A stretch of 64,000 nt of DNA from Cheiracanthium punctorium (taxonomy: Eukaryota > Arthropoda > Arachnida > Araneae > Cheiracanthiidae): positions 1,736,001-1,800,000 of the forward strand of contig JAWZYV010013019.1 of assembly GCA_038373885.1 (NCBI GenBank), written 5' to 3'. A model generated the notes under the pieces. The model saw only the letters and a program-made list of their open reading frames with translations. It was not told where the DNA came from and did no database searches. Below are positions 12,560-23,400 of the stretch, one piece after another (positions within the stretch are counted from its first letter, which is position 1; each line of letters begins with the position of its first letter). Both the position numbers and the translations under genes were made by a program.

Positions 12560-13202
12560 CTACTTGATTAAATACCATGGACAATGCTTCAAAGGTGAGG
12601 ATAGGCTGTTATTATTAGACAAGTGGCGTTGTATAAGTTTAACGGATTCTTTGTATAAACCACCAATTTTCAGTATAAAAGGCTCCGTGATATTTTTACT
12701 CGAATCTTGTATCACGGATGACTTTAGGAGTTGGGTTAATCCTTTCAGATTACCATTTGCTCCCACAAAATTCTTTCCATTATCAGAATAAATTTCAGTG
12801 GAGCAATCACGTAGCCCTAAAAATCGCCGACAAATGACTAAGAAAGCTTCAGCATTTAAATCGGATACAGTTTCTGAAGGTATAAACAAATGCAAGATTT
12901 AAATTTGTTATATTTGCTGTGTGCTGGCATTTAGTAGTAACTGATCCTGTAAAATCTGTCCTCACTCTTTCAAAGGGTCTTAAAGGAATTCTACAAAAAA
13001 GCAAATCAATTATTACCTGTGTCTTGGATCTAGCGAATGCATGACAACAAGTTACCCATACTTTTTATCTCTTTTTCCGTATGGGCTTGCCATGTGATAA
13101 CCAAAATTGTTCACTCATAAAGCTGAGTACAGACTTCCGCTCTGCTCTGCAAGTGTGCCAAGCGTTGGCAGCAAGTTTCAATATTAGCACGGGTTTTAGG
13201 AG
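12560..13202 (-). pseudogene. BEL/Pao retrotransposon integrase relic (3' part)
   Basis: On the minus strand, frame 12895-12560 carries SDLNAEAFLVICRRFLGLR followed by IYSDNGKNFVGANGNL. This is the characteristic BEL/Pao integrase core around the second catalytic aspartate (codon at 12782-12784). Upstream, in a frame shifted by one base, RTDFTG (aspartate codon 12954-12956) matches the first-aspartate motif. Further upstream, SEQFWLSHGKPIRKKR resembles the linker before the zinc-binding region. At least one frameshift and several stops break it, so it is non-functional. The copy is interrupted upstream by a hAT element at 13211-14249 and continues beyond it. Confidence 0.7.
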
Positions 13203-13210
13203 ATACCCGT

Positions 13211-14249
13211 CAGTGGCGGCTCGTGGGATACAGCAAGTAGAGCCGGGCTGCACTTGAAATTATCAGCACATACTTTAAAATAACTTATTCTACTAATTTT
13301 CCTAACTTCAGTTTAGAATTATGGAAATCCTACGGTAAATTTAAAAAAATCTCAAAAAAAAAAAAAAACGTATTGTGGCCGGATCGCTCATTCAGAAAAA
13401 AAGCACTTTAATCTTCCCGCAATTCAATTGGGAAAATCTTTGGTTCAGCCCAGAGCGCTGATAAGAAAATTGGCAGCACCGTTTCCATGACAACGGTTAC
13501 TTAAGCATTTCCTCCGGCATAGGCTATAATGGGGGTACGCAGCTAAGACTCAGCTCATCAAAGATTTTGAAAGGTCGGCAGCACTTATGAATTCGAATCA
13601 CTGATTGGCTCCAGAAGTGAGGGAGGGGGGTAAGGAGAATATATGTTCGGCAAACTCTAACAGTTCGACTTTATATTACTGAATTTATCAAGAAGGTAAG
13701 CCTGAATAGACGCTTATGAATGGACAATGACCCATCAAAGCAGTATTGTTTTTAAGTAAGCAAGAACTGGCATTTAGAGGACATGGAGAGCGAGAAAATT
13801 CTTTAAACATGGGAAATTTTAAAGAGCTTTTAAAATTATGGGTATCTGAATTAAAACAACGCCTTTATATGAGGGCATCACTGACCGATTCGCATGTTTA
13901 AAAGAAAGGAGGATTGATTTGAATATAAAAAATAAGTAAGTTTTCTTTTTTTTTCTTTTCTTCTCAAGTTATCGTTACAAAAGAAAATTCTAAGGAAACT
14001 TCGAATCAGAAACGGATTTATGAAATTTTGAGGATAAGAGCGGCTGGTTGAAATCTATGTCCAGTTTATGGAAGTAAAATGGATCTCTTACATTTTTTTC
14101 ATATAATTTCTTTTTTTTTCCTCGGTGAGGGCTTAATCCGCCAGCTTTCCAATTCAATAACAAAGATTTTCCATTCCTGTCCGGAGGAGGGGGGGGGGGG
14201 CTCATATGCTTCCGGCTGCACTAACAGTTTTGACCACGGGCCGCCACTG
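13211..14249. mobile_element. hAT-type non-autonomous element with 8-bp target duplication
   Basis: The termini are CAGTGGCGGCTCGTGG on the left and CCACGGGCCGCCACTG on the right, an inverted pair with one mismatch. The 8-bp word ATACCCGT lies immediately outside both ends (13203-13210 and 14250-14257). An 8-bp duplication with CAG...CTG termini is the hAT signature. The 1039-bp interior has no transposase frame and includes long A, T and G runs. It is inserted in the BEL/Pao relic, so it is younger than that element. A related element lies at 59514-60266. Confidence 0.85.
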
Positions 14250-14257
14250 ATACCCGT

Positions 14258-14400
14258 GTTCAATGATCCAACCCTTGTCGATTTTTCGACGAAACCTTTG
14301 GCGCTCAAATGTGGACGGAAGAAGATTCGTGTTTTTTTTTTTTTTCTATGCTAATACAACTTCACTGCTAAAAGACAACGGAATGCGCGAGCGATTTCAA
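14258..14400 (-). pseudogene. BEL/Pao relic, upstream continuation
   Basis: Removing the hAT element with one target copy joins this segment to 13202. On the minus strand it encodes LSAKGFVEKSTRVGSLNTG, loosely like the BEL/Pao region before the integrase zinc finger. The boundary at about 14400 is approximate because the similarity fades. Confidence 0.4.
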
Positions 14401-15452
14401 TAGAATGTGGGAGGTTTGTTGAAATTTATAATTCTAAGGAACATTGGAAGAGTAGCGAAAACCAAGCACGAGTTGAGCTGTGCGCAATATGTACTACTTT
14501 AAAATGTAAAATTAATTCAGCACCTGGATGTAAGCTAAAATTGTGAAAATTGATAAAAATTAACGTTGCCACTTCATCAGTTTTGGGAATTAAGATTGAC
14601 TAAATGAAATTTAAAAATAGTGACTAAATTTCCAACTTCCTTCTTCGTCTAAATATGCATTTAAGGATATGAAGGTACTTCTCCGATTTAGGGAGTTTGT
14701 TTTTATGCAAATTACTTAGTTCTTGAGAAAAAGACCACCTCGTCTTCCACAACAACTAAAAATATTGCAATTCCTAATTCATACCATGTCTCTGTTAAAA
14801 AAGCAAAATGTATTGCAATAAAACTAATGTTCTTCTATGTCAGTATAAACAAGCATTTAATATTCAAACGATATTGCAAATAAAATTGTTTTATAAAGAG
14901 CAGAAAATATGAAAAGCCAAACCAAACTTTTGAAGACTTAAAAGTTATAAATAATTTTATGTATTCCCTTTCGTGTCTCTGTAAATTTATTCAAGCCCAT
15001 GGAAAACAAAATATGTTTTGAGGCAGTTAATATTTCTTTCTATTACAGTAAAATAGCTGATATATTTAAATTCTGTTTAACCTGCCTGCACGGGAGATTC
15101 TCTTTCGAAAAAGTCGTATATATTCCTTTATGTGTTTATTTCCGATATCGAAAAATGATGGTAGTTTAGATTTAAAAAGAGCTGGAATCTTTTTTCCTTG
15201 TTCTTCTTTTCAACTTTTTTTTTCTTATTGACCGAAGTAACAAGTGAGCATTTGCGTGTGTTGAGCCTCTCAGTATGCAAGTAGAAGGCCTCCTGGTGTT
15301 AAAAGAAAAAAATATCAAGCAAGGAATAAAGTTTTTGCAGGATTTATTTGACACGGAACATACAACGTATTCTGAGAAGTCGATATTTTGTTAGGATATC
15401 TATTAGTTAACTGTCAACTGCAAGATTGCGAGTTCTTAAATAACTAATATAT
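14401..15452. other. AT-rich DNA, no supported gene
   Basis: Could include further decayed BEL/Pao sequence, but I could not read any domain. A frame at 15172-15354 is not convincing. Confidence 0.35.
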
Positions 15453-15456
15453 TTAA

Positions 15457-15755
15457 CTCTTTGAGGCGCAACCCTTTCCCAAAGCTGAAAAAAAGGGCAG
15501 CCGTTGCCATCGCTCGACTTAACGACCAGCAAGATGGTGGACGGTCGAAACGTTCATCGCGTGCCACAGATCTAGAGAACCTTTGTTGACGACAACTGGC
15601 TGTGCGGCACAGCCAGCTGTCGTCAAAAAAGGATCCTAGATGTGTGGCACGCGATGAACGTTTCGACCGTCCACAATCTTGCTGGTCGTTAAGTCGAGCG
15701 ATGGCAACGGCTGCCCTTTTTTTTCAGCATTGGAAAAGGGTTGCGCCTCAGAGAG
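15457..15755. mobile_element. TTAA-flanked perfect-form palindromic element (piggyBac-like MITE)
   Basis: TTAA lies at 15453-15456 and 15756-15759. Between them is a nearly complete 299-bp palindrome: CTCTTTGAGGCGCAACCC at the left end is mirrored by GGGTTGCGCCTCAGAGAG at the right. The centre is GGCTGTGCGGCACAGCC near 15605. Arms of about 140 bp contain the family words GGCAGCCGTTGCCATCGC, CAAGATGGTGGACGGTCG and ACGTTCATCGCGTGCCACAG. No coding capacity is present. Strand frames inside it are mirror artefacts of the palindrome. Confidence 0.75.
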
Positions 15756-15948
15756 TTAAACAATTTGGTTTCGGCTTTTCTACAACAATATGCAGGATGC
15801 TTCTAAAAAATTGTAACATGCTTCAATTTTTTTTTCCATGTGAATGTGCAGTGTGAATTGAAAATATGTTCGAAAAAGGATTACGTTAAGAGAAAATTTC
15901 TCTCGTTAATTTTCAAAAAGTGATTCTTTTTCAGTTCTTGTTTCTGCT

Positions 15949-16289
15949 AGTAAAATGTACCCGATACATTTTTGAGGTGATGTACAATATTTTAGCCTTT
16001 CATCATAAAATGTCTGAGATGTATCTTTAAACAAAGATGGTCAGGAACCATACAAGAATTTGAGTATAAACTTTTATTGCAAGAGTGGGAAAAAAAAATT
16101 TTTTTTTCATAATTTCTGTACGAACCCTGAAACGCAATCATCGGATGTGATTTCTTTTCCCGTCAAGAGCCATTGAAAAGTGTTCTGAGTCAACATATAT
16201 TTATCTTCATATCTCTTGCGCCTTTTTAGGATAGTATTCTCATAATTTGTACATCACCTCATTAGTGTATGGGGGGAACATTTTACTGA
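15949..16289. mobile_element. Short inverted-repeat element (MITE)
   Basis: The left arm (15949-15987) runs AGTAAAATGTACCC ... GAGGTGATGTACAA, and the right arm (16247-16289) is its reverse complement with a few changes: TTGTACATCACCTC ... GGGAACATTTTACT. Internal sequence is unique and AT-rich. A target duplication is not clear. Confidence 0.6.
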
Positions 16290-17211
16290 CTGGGAATTTT
16301 TTGCACGGAGGTCGTATGAAAATTTTAAAAAGTGACACTTTCTTAACCCTAAAATGCATGATTTTTTAAAATGGGCTGAAAATGAAATTGTCTTCATTTA
16401 TGCTTACTCATACTAGGAAAAAAGTTTTTTTTTTAATTACCGCACGTAGTTTCCCATAAAAAGTCACTATGAAAGTTTAAATTCAAAAACTTATAATGCC
16501 CACCCTATAGCACTCATAAAACAAAATAAAGTAACATAACCTAATTCTACTTTATTTAGCTCAACTATTTTTTAACAGTTTAGTATTTTTTTCACATTCA
16601 GCAATAAAAATTAGGAGCAATCAAAAATTCAGGCAAAAATTTATCGGAGAACTCAATACAGATTATAAATTCATGCTTGCTTGCTGGAAAAAAAATGTTG
16701 CAATGCATTTTTAAAAACTAAAGTTATTTTTATAATGCTCTTATATTTATTTTAAATGCATATTTTAGACAAAAATTACAAGATTTCTTTTTATTGTGGA
16801 AAAGTAAGAGTGTAGCTTAGGATGCACTATAGTGTTAAAATTAACGATAGGAAAGTTTTCGTATCTTAGACATTTTCCTACCTATTTTTTGAACACATTT
16901 TTTTCGATTTAAACTGCCCATGTGTACCTGACAGAACAAAAGTGTGTTGCCATCTTTTAGGAACACCTTGTATAATACGCAGTTTTTTAAGTTTTAATTG
17001 AATTTGATGATTTATTATTATAAATTTATCTTTGATCAGTACAAGGTTTCAACTTCTGTCTTCATTTGTTTGTATTAAGTATCGCAACATAAATAAATTT
17101 TTCGAGTATTGCCTTTTGAATAAAATTACTACATGAGAAAGATAAAAAAAATGAATTTATGTTTATAATTGCACATTTTTAATACTCAATAAATGACTAT
17201 CTCTGAAATAT
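16290..17211. other. AT-rich DNA with one-ended mariner-like termini
   Basis: AATGCCCACCCTATAG near 16496 and AGGAACACCTTGTATAA near 16957 each resemble the outer end of mariner-type miniature elements, but the partner ends were not found. No gene is supported. Confidence 0.35.
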
Positions 17212-17311
17212 TCGTTGAATTAATAAAAAATTTTGTTGATTCAACAAAAATATTTTTCTTTCAAATATTAGAGCCAACCAAAAATCAACAAAACGGTTTT
17301 TTTTCAGTGTG
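17212..17311 (+). repeat. Fragment of a TTGTTGATTCAACAA-rich repeat
   Basis: Contains TTTTGTTGATTCAACAAAAA, then a CTTTCAAATATTAGAGCCAACCAAAA run and a terminal TTTTTTTTCAGTGTG. The same order of words occurs at 62385-62495, so this is a dispersed repeat. Its class is unknown. Confidence 0.5.
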
Positions 17312-18224
17312 TAAGTTTTCCTAAGTATAATCGAAACTACATAAAATTCGTATGTGCTTACATTCCTTCTACCTTTAATTTCACTCGATTTTACACATAA
17401 ACTGCTTATCTTGGGGGTATTTTATTCATCAAATCTGTAAAATATCCGTACAAAATAAATTTTTGTAGTTTTGCTTCATAAAATAGTTATATTTTAGTAA
17501 ACGCTGTACTAAACGTAAAATTAAAACTAATAAATGTAGTATGCAAAAGTAAGTATATTTATATTATAACTTTAGGGAAGCAATTACACGGTTCACCTTG
17601 TGTGGAAATTTTATTCGATTTTTGCTCGTATTATGATGTATACAAAGATAGTTTTCGACAAAATTCTTAAGTTGAAATCAAAGAAAGAGAAGCTCTTGAA
17701 AACTCACTTTTCTACGAACTTTAAGAGAATTTATTTTTAATTATTTCAAATTGCAGTATCAGATTTAAAAAATGATAAGAAAACATAATATTTGACTCTT
17801 AGTAAATATAACCATCATTTCATCCCTTTTACATCAAAGATAATATATTAAACTACTTCATTATATATCTTTTAAATTTTCTTTGGCAAACTCGTCTTTT
17901 TAGTAAATAATTTAATAGTTAGAAATAATAAATAAATAAATAAGTCCATCTCTTAGAAAATTAAAACCCCACTATATTAATGGTATGGGTTCTACATTTA
18001 TCTTTACTTTTTGATTGAATTAAATGAACTATTGGTAAATTCATTAAGCTGGGTTTATTTTCTCTAACAAAAGCGAAATTGGGCAGCCGTTAGCTTTTAT
18101 AACCCAGTAGGAAAAACACAGCTAAACTCGATGAAATTTGATTGATCCGCTAATTGGAAACAATTGGAGAAACAATAAACTGTTTTTATGGGTATAGTTA
18201 GTGCTTTTTATTTTACGTTATCTT
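17312..18224. other. AT-rich DNA, nothing recognised
   Basis: A short AAAT microsatellite lies at about 17930-17942. No gene or element is supported. Confidence 0.4.
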
Positions 18225-18287
18225 AATAGGCCGGAAACTAACGGGCTTAATTACATAATAATTAAGCCCGTTAGTTTCCGGCCTATT
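18225..18287. repeat. Perfect inverted repeat, 29-bp arms, 5-bp loop
   Basis: The arm at 18225-18253 begins AATAGGCCGGAAACTAACGG and is exactly reverse-complemented at 18259-18287, with CATAA between. The arms are far more GC-rich than their flanks. No target duplication is evident. A perfect 63-bp hairpin suggests recent origin or active conservation, for example a solo foldback of an element end. Confidence 0.85.
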
Positions 18288-18889
18288 CTTTGTAGAGAAT
18301 TATTTTTAAATAAGTATATCTATTATTATATTACGCCTGACAAAAATAAAATATTAAACGGCTTTCCAAGACTTTGAATTGCATTTAACATTTTATAAGA
18401 AATATTTATTAACATATAGCTCACATTTGAAATAATTTACACATTTTTATTGATATGCAGTTATAAAACATATTATTATGAAGTAAAATGATAGCAAAAT
18501 TCTTCTAGCTTTAACTGTCTAAAAATAAAGCTCTTTATACTAACTTTCATGGTCCAAGGACATAACTTTTAACTTTGTGAAGGACTGACTACATATTTAT
18601 TTAAAATCGCCATGTAAATTATTATTTTTCCTTTAAGATTTTTTTCCTGGTCCAAAGAAAGAAGTCTGACAGTAAGTAGACATACATCATCTAGTAACGT
18701 TTTGATTTCTTGGGAATTTAATTTCTTAATATTGTTTTTGCAAAGTAGCATACACTAACAAAAAGAGCAATGCAATAAATTCTTTATTTTCAGTCTGCAC
18801 AAGATTATCTAATGTATATTAATTTATCTATTACTGTGCTATTCAGACTTTCTGTCAGTAGGATTCTTCTTTCGTCATTAAGGTAACAC
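18288..18889. other. AT-rich DNA, nothing recognised
   Basis: No supported coding frame or repeat. Confidence 0.4.
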
Positions 18890-19190
18890 GAAGTCCAAAA
18901 ATTTAAAATAATGAATTGCTGTGGGACCGTGTACGCTGATGTGATCTGGTGCACGCAAAACTTGTCGTGGTTCCATTGTCTTCCATGTTACAATATACCT
19001 CTAGGGAGTGCCGATTTCAGGTGCTAGGTCTGTCATCTGGAATTAGTTGAAAATTAGAAAACTACGAGCAAAATCGGACATCCTCCAACGGGGGCTCAGT
19101 TAAATGGAAGCGCCCTTCACCGGCCTATATGGAGAATTTGACATGGCTCCGCAGTTGCCAGACGGCATTAGTAACAAGAGCAACACAACA
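18890..19190 (+). repeat. Short interspersed repeat, family A, copy 2
   Basis: Shares with 5575-5720 the ordered words GTGTACGCT, AGTGCCGA, CAGGTGCTA and TCTGTCATCTG. Divergence between the two copies is considerable, so both are old. The tRNA-like head is not visible in this copy. Confidence 0.5.
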
Positions 19191-19300
19191 TAAATTTCGC
19201 CATTTAATGAAGTTTCCCATTTCAAAAACCAATATTTTTTTTTCTCAAAGAAACGTTTTGTTTGTTTGTGTGATTATGGCAACGCTACGCTAGAGCGATC

Positions 19301-19505
19301 TGCCAAAGATGGGGGTGCCTTGGTAGAACTTTCTAAGGGATTCTAACGCTTATTCACGTTACATCTGGAGTAAACTTAACAAAACTCCAGACCGTTTGAT
19401 CAATAGCCTCGCGATGGGATCTGAACCCGGGACCTGCACACTTCAACCGTCTACCATTTTCAGTGACATAACCCCTGTTCCATGGTGAGGCCAAAGAAAC
19501 TTTCA
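19301..19505 (-). repeat. tRNA-derived SINE, family B, copy 1
   Basis: Read on the minus strand, it has a tRNA-like head with a B box CCCGGGTTCAGATCCC, preceded by ATGGTAGACGGTTGAAGTGT. The body then carries CTCCAGATGTAACGTGAATA and the tail CCCTTAGAAAGTTCTACC and AAGGCACCCCCATCTTTGG. The same order recurs at 37690-37890 (minus) and 46165-46300 (plus), and the tail recurs at 32679-32722 and 56776-56815. This dispersed set, in both orientations and with a Pol III-type head, supports a SINE family. Confidence 0.6.
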
Positions 19506-19690
19506 GAAGATGTACTTTTATTCAATGAAATTTGTTTAGAGTGACCTAATGTATCATACATGTAAAGACAGAGTGGCCACAATTAAACTGCAAGTGTTCA
19601 AGAGGTGCTGCAGAGAAAGCTACCGAGAATATTCCAGTGAAATTTGGTATCTGCACGTTTCAGAACATGTTCAAGTCAAATATGCAATTA

Positions 19691-20244
19691 AAAAAATCGC
19701 CATTTTCACCCGATAGATGGCGCTGTACCGTATTTCAAAGCTCACCGGTGGCATATACAACTACCAAAACCGATAGATAGAGCACAGTGGCATCCTAAGA
19801 GGCATATAAACAATATAAAATATCATTTACAGTTTATCAAAATTCTATACATTTCGCTTCAGTAATTAAATTTTTACAGTAACATGTAATCAAAAATTAA
19901 TTTAAATTAGGATCACAAATTAAGCAAGTCATAAAGACGCTTTGGAAAACAATTAAACCATTGTTTATTCTCATGGACACTCATTGGACCTCTTCTTAAT
20001 CGTCTCATGCGTCGGTATTCTTTCAGAGTAGCTGAATAATTGCTACCATTCTGATAGAATATATTCACTAACAATGCACGTTCCTTCTAATCCAAGAGTC
20101 ATGATTGACCATTACTCAATGTGGTCTTGTTTTTACACTATTCGATGGGCTTAAAAATTTGCATAAGTGACGTCCATAAGCATTGAAACACGATTTAGCG
20201 CCATATATCGGGTGAAACTGGTAATTTTTTTTATTGGCGATTTT
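19691..20244 (-). mobile_element. TA-flanked element with DUF4817 fragment
   Basis: Ends are inverted: AAAAAATCGCC then TTCACCCGATAGATGGCGCT on the left, and on the minus strand AAAATCGCC then TTTCACCCGATATATGGCGCT on the right. A TA lies outside each end (19689-19690, 20245-20246). The element carries a short decayed coding stretch on the minus strand. The exact right boundary is uncertain by a few bases because the neighbouring palindromic half-element starts there. Confidence 0.6.
19913..20086 (-). pseudogene. DUF4817-type helix-turn-helix transposase fragment
   Basis: The minus strand reads KERALLVNIFYQNGSNYSAT and continues LKEYRRMRRLRRGPM, then ends at a TGA after 57 codons. This is the N-terminal DNA-binding domain known as DUF4817, found at the start of many arthropod transposon proteins. 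The pattern is Arg-Ala-x-x-Val, Phe-Tyr-x-Asn-Gly, Ser-Ala, Leu-x-x-Tyr/Phe-Arg-Arg, then Gly-Pro-Met. The downstream catalytic DDE part is absent. There is no in-frame ATG in the right place, so this is a relic inside a miniature element. DUF4817 copies are especially abundant in spiders, which is part of the reason for the organism guess. Confidence 0.65.
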
Positions 20245-20245
20245 T

Positions 20246-20404
20246 ATGGCTGTGCCGGCACAGCCAGCTGCGTCAAAAAAGGGTCTCTAGATCTGTGGCA
20301 GGCGATGAACGTTTCGATCGTCCGCCATCTTGCTGGTAGTTAAGTCGAGCAATGACAACGGGTTCCCTTTTTTCAGCATTGGGAAAGGGTTGCGCCTCAA
20401 AGGG
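20246..20404. mobile_element. Half of a TTAA-flanked palindromic element (piggyBac-like)
   Basis: Starts at the family's centre of symmetry (GGCTGTGCCGGCACAGCC) and runs through the right arm to GGGTTGCGCCTCAAAGGG followed by TTAA (20405-20408). The left arm is missing: the DUF4817 element ends exactly where it should be. It lies 64 bp upstream of the exon that carries the gene's start codon. Confidence 0.65.
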
Positions 20405-20455
20405 TTAAGGCTTAATTAGCCTTGTCTAATTTCCTGGATGTAATTTAAAACTTAG

Positions 20456-20471
20456 TTTCTTTTTTGCACAG
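20456..20471 (+). promoter_or_regulatory. 3' splice site (acceptor) before first coding exon
   Basis: A pyrimidine-rich tract TTTCTTTTTTGCACAG ends at 20471, so the exon begins at 20472. This implies at least one upstream non-coding exon, which I could not locate. Confidence 0.7.
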
Positions 20472-20498
20472 GTGTGGGATTCCCACGGTGCTAGAGGC

Positions 20499-23400
20499 AT
20501 GCGATTGGTGACCCGCGCTTTGATCCTCTTGGCAGCGGCTTCTCTCATCTTTCTGTTGTTTGTTGGAAGATGCGGCATTCGGATAGACGAGGAATTCCCA
20601 CCCACTGGCTCGGATGACCAGCTGACGGCTGCCCAACAGTTCCAGCGATCTCTGTCTCCGGACACTTACTACCTCGACCTGCTGCATAGACGAGAGGAAG
20701 AACATCGCTCTCAGATAAAAGCTCTGAAGGAAGAAATAGCCAGTCTGAAGAAGAAAGTGAGTAGTTCATGTAAGCTTTTCAACGAGGAAATCTATACAGT
20801 CAATCCTCGTTTTTGTTTTGTTATTTTCAAGTGCAAGTTCATTAGCACATGCAGTAGGCCAGTATATTTTAGATATATCTGTGTTTAATCACATTAAATT
20901 GGAAGTAAACTACTAAAAAGGAATCATTGATGATTATTCTTTTTATTAACGAATTTTATACTAACTTTTTTTTATATTTTTTTATGAAATTCTTATTTAG
21001 AAATTCTGCGCAAGGGTTAAAATTAGCTGAGGATTTACTTAAATTTTTTACTTTAAAATAATCATTTATTATTCAGTAACTCAAATTAAATTTCTTGACC
21101 TTCCTTCAACTTATCCGACTCTTTTTAGACTGATCAGAAGACTAAAAATATTAATCTTGAAGGAGCACATAGCTATAATATCATTCTAACTGTTACTTTT
21201 TCATTTTCATTATAATTTATAAATCTGTCTTACATTTCTTTAAAAAACTATCTAATATAATTAGTCTATTTACTATAATATTAAAAAATAGAAATCATTG
21301 AACTGGCTTTCTATGTGTACTTTTTATCAATGTAAACTGAATTAATATCTTATAACTTAAATAGGAATTTTTTAAAAGCATTTTAGTCAGAAGTTTTCAT
21401 TAATATTTTCCTGATTGTAATAAATTCAAGAAGAAAATGTGCATATTAAGCATTGTATACTTTTTTCTAGTGTTTTTAATTTTAATACAATTTTATTTAA
21501 TAAATAAAACCAGATGGAAATACATATTAAGTACACACAAAATGGTCTTTAAAAAACCTTCCCCCATATATGGACCTCTAACTTTCGTTTCGTTCAACCA
21601 AACTGGTTGAAATTTCCGATATAGTTATTCAGAGGTGCACTCCCGAGATTGGTATTGTTTAAAATAATGGAGCTCTGACGGTTACAGTGAAAAAAATTCG
21701 AAAATTTCCGATGGCAGCACTAAATTTTTTCTGCGAAAGTGGATCAACGCATTGAAAAACCATAAATGGCGTTGGTACGATAAACGTATGACGAAAATTG
21801 AAGGAGTAAAGCATTTGCAAAGTGCATTGTAACGAGCCAGTGACATTCTAAGAGAGAAGAGGGAAATTGTTTTTATTGGAATTAAAAGTTTTCAAGTGCC
21901 CTGCTGTTAGTTTAACTTTTATGCTGTCTGTTAAATTGAATTAATGCGCATTGTACAACATTTTCTCTCTATATTAACTTTGTTTCTTTACAATATTATT
22001 CTTTGTAAGTATTTTACCCTGCCATTTTTCTTCATTGGTGTATTGTTCCAATGCCATTTATGGTTTTTCAATGTGCTGACCCCCTTTCGCTGAAAAAAGA
22101 TGGGTGTTGCCTTTGGAAAATCTTAATAATTTTTCACTGTAATCGTAACGATGACAGCTATATTGTATTAAACAATCGCAGTCTGAAGCGCGCAAGCGCA
22201 TACTTCTGAATAACTATATCTCAAATCTCATATATATTGGTTGAACAGAACGGAAGGCTAGATGTGTGTATATCGGGGAAATTATCTTATGATCACTCTG
22301 TATTTTTATCCCTTTTTACTGTAGCGTATTTCTTATCATTTCAGGTAACAGATCTTCAAAAGCCATTTGTTGATTCCGTATCGGTGCCTATAGTCGATCC
22401 TCCACCAAAGCGCAATGATGGTGACTCCTCCAGGAATTCAGAATGTTCAGAATACATACGGAAGCAAGTATCATCTGCCGAAATTCGCCATGGCGTTCCA
22501 TTAAATAACGAATATGAGATTGTGCCATTCACGCATTTTACTTTCGGTCGTGTGTACCCTGTAACACTAGGCCTCGGTAAACGCGTCGTTGAGAAGCCCA
22601 TTGGTTACAAAAGAAAAGATTTGTTGGAAGTCTTCGTAAAGGCTCTGGACTTGATTAACAAAGACAAGAAAGGGAAACAGCGGTATACGGTAGATGATTT
22701 TGCCGAAGGCCTTTTTCGCAATGAACCTACATCTGGCACGCACTATGAATTATATTTTAAGGAGAAAAACTCGACTCGTGCTTACCATAAAGTAGTTTTG
22801 ATGAGACCATTTAGTGCAGTGCAGACTCTAGCAAATGAAAGAGTTCGAACATCCAAAGAATTGATAAACGTCATTCTTCCTTTGTCTGGCCGAATCGATG
22901 CTTTCAGGACGTTCATGGACAGGTTTGTTAAAGTGGCTATTAAACACGATAAAAAGGTCTTCCTGACAGTTGTTTACTTTGGGGATGAAGGTCTACACGA
23001 TGTTAGAGTCATCCTTACAAAAGCATCTAAAGAAGCAAAATTTCGCAATGTTAAGTTGCTGACGCTAAATGAAACATTTTCAAGAGGTAAAGGACTGCAA
23101 GTAGGCGTCCAGCATTGGTCAAAGGGAGATGTGTTATTGTTTCTTTGTGATGTAGATATAGTATTCACCAATAGATTTCTTGAACGGTGCCGCTTAAATG
23201 CGGCAGCAAATAAGAAAGTGTATTATCCAATTGTATTTAGTCTCTACAACCCCTCACTTGTGTACTCTTTACAAGGTAAAGACATTCCTTCCGAGACTGA
23301 CCAGCTAACCATCTCAAGAGATTCTGGATTCTGGCGGGATTTCGGTTTTGGCATGACTTGTCAATATCGCAGTGACTTCTTGGCTGTCAAAGGGTTCGAT

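Noticed and set aside
15602..15856. Frames matching those at 11799-12035 in translation (CHARDERF-like words)
   Set aside because: They come from the palindromic TTAA-type elements read on either strand, not from a shared protein.
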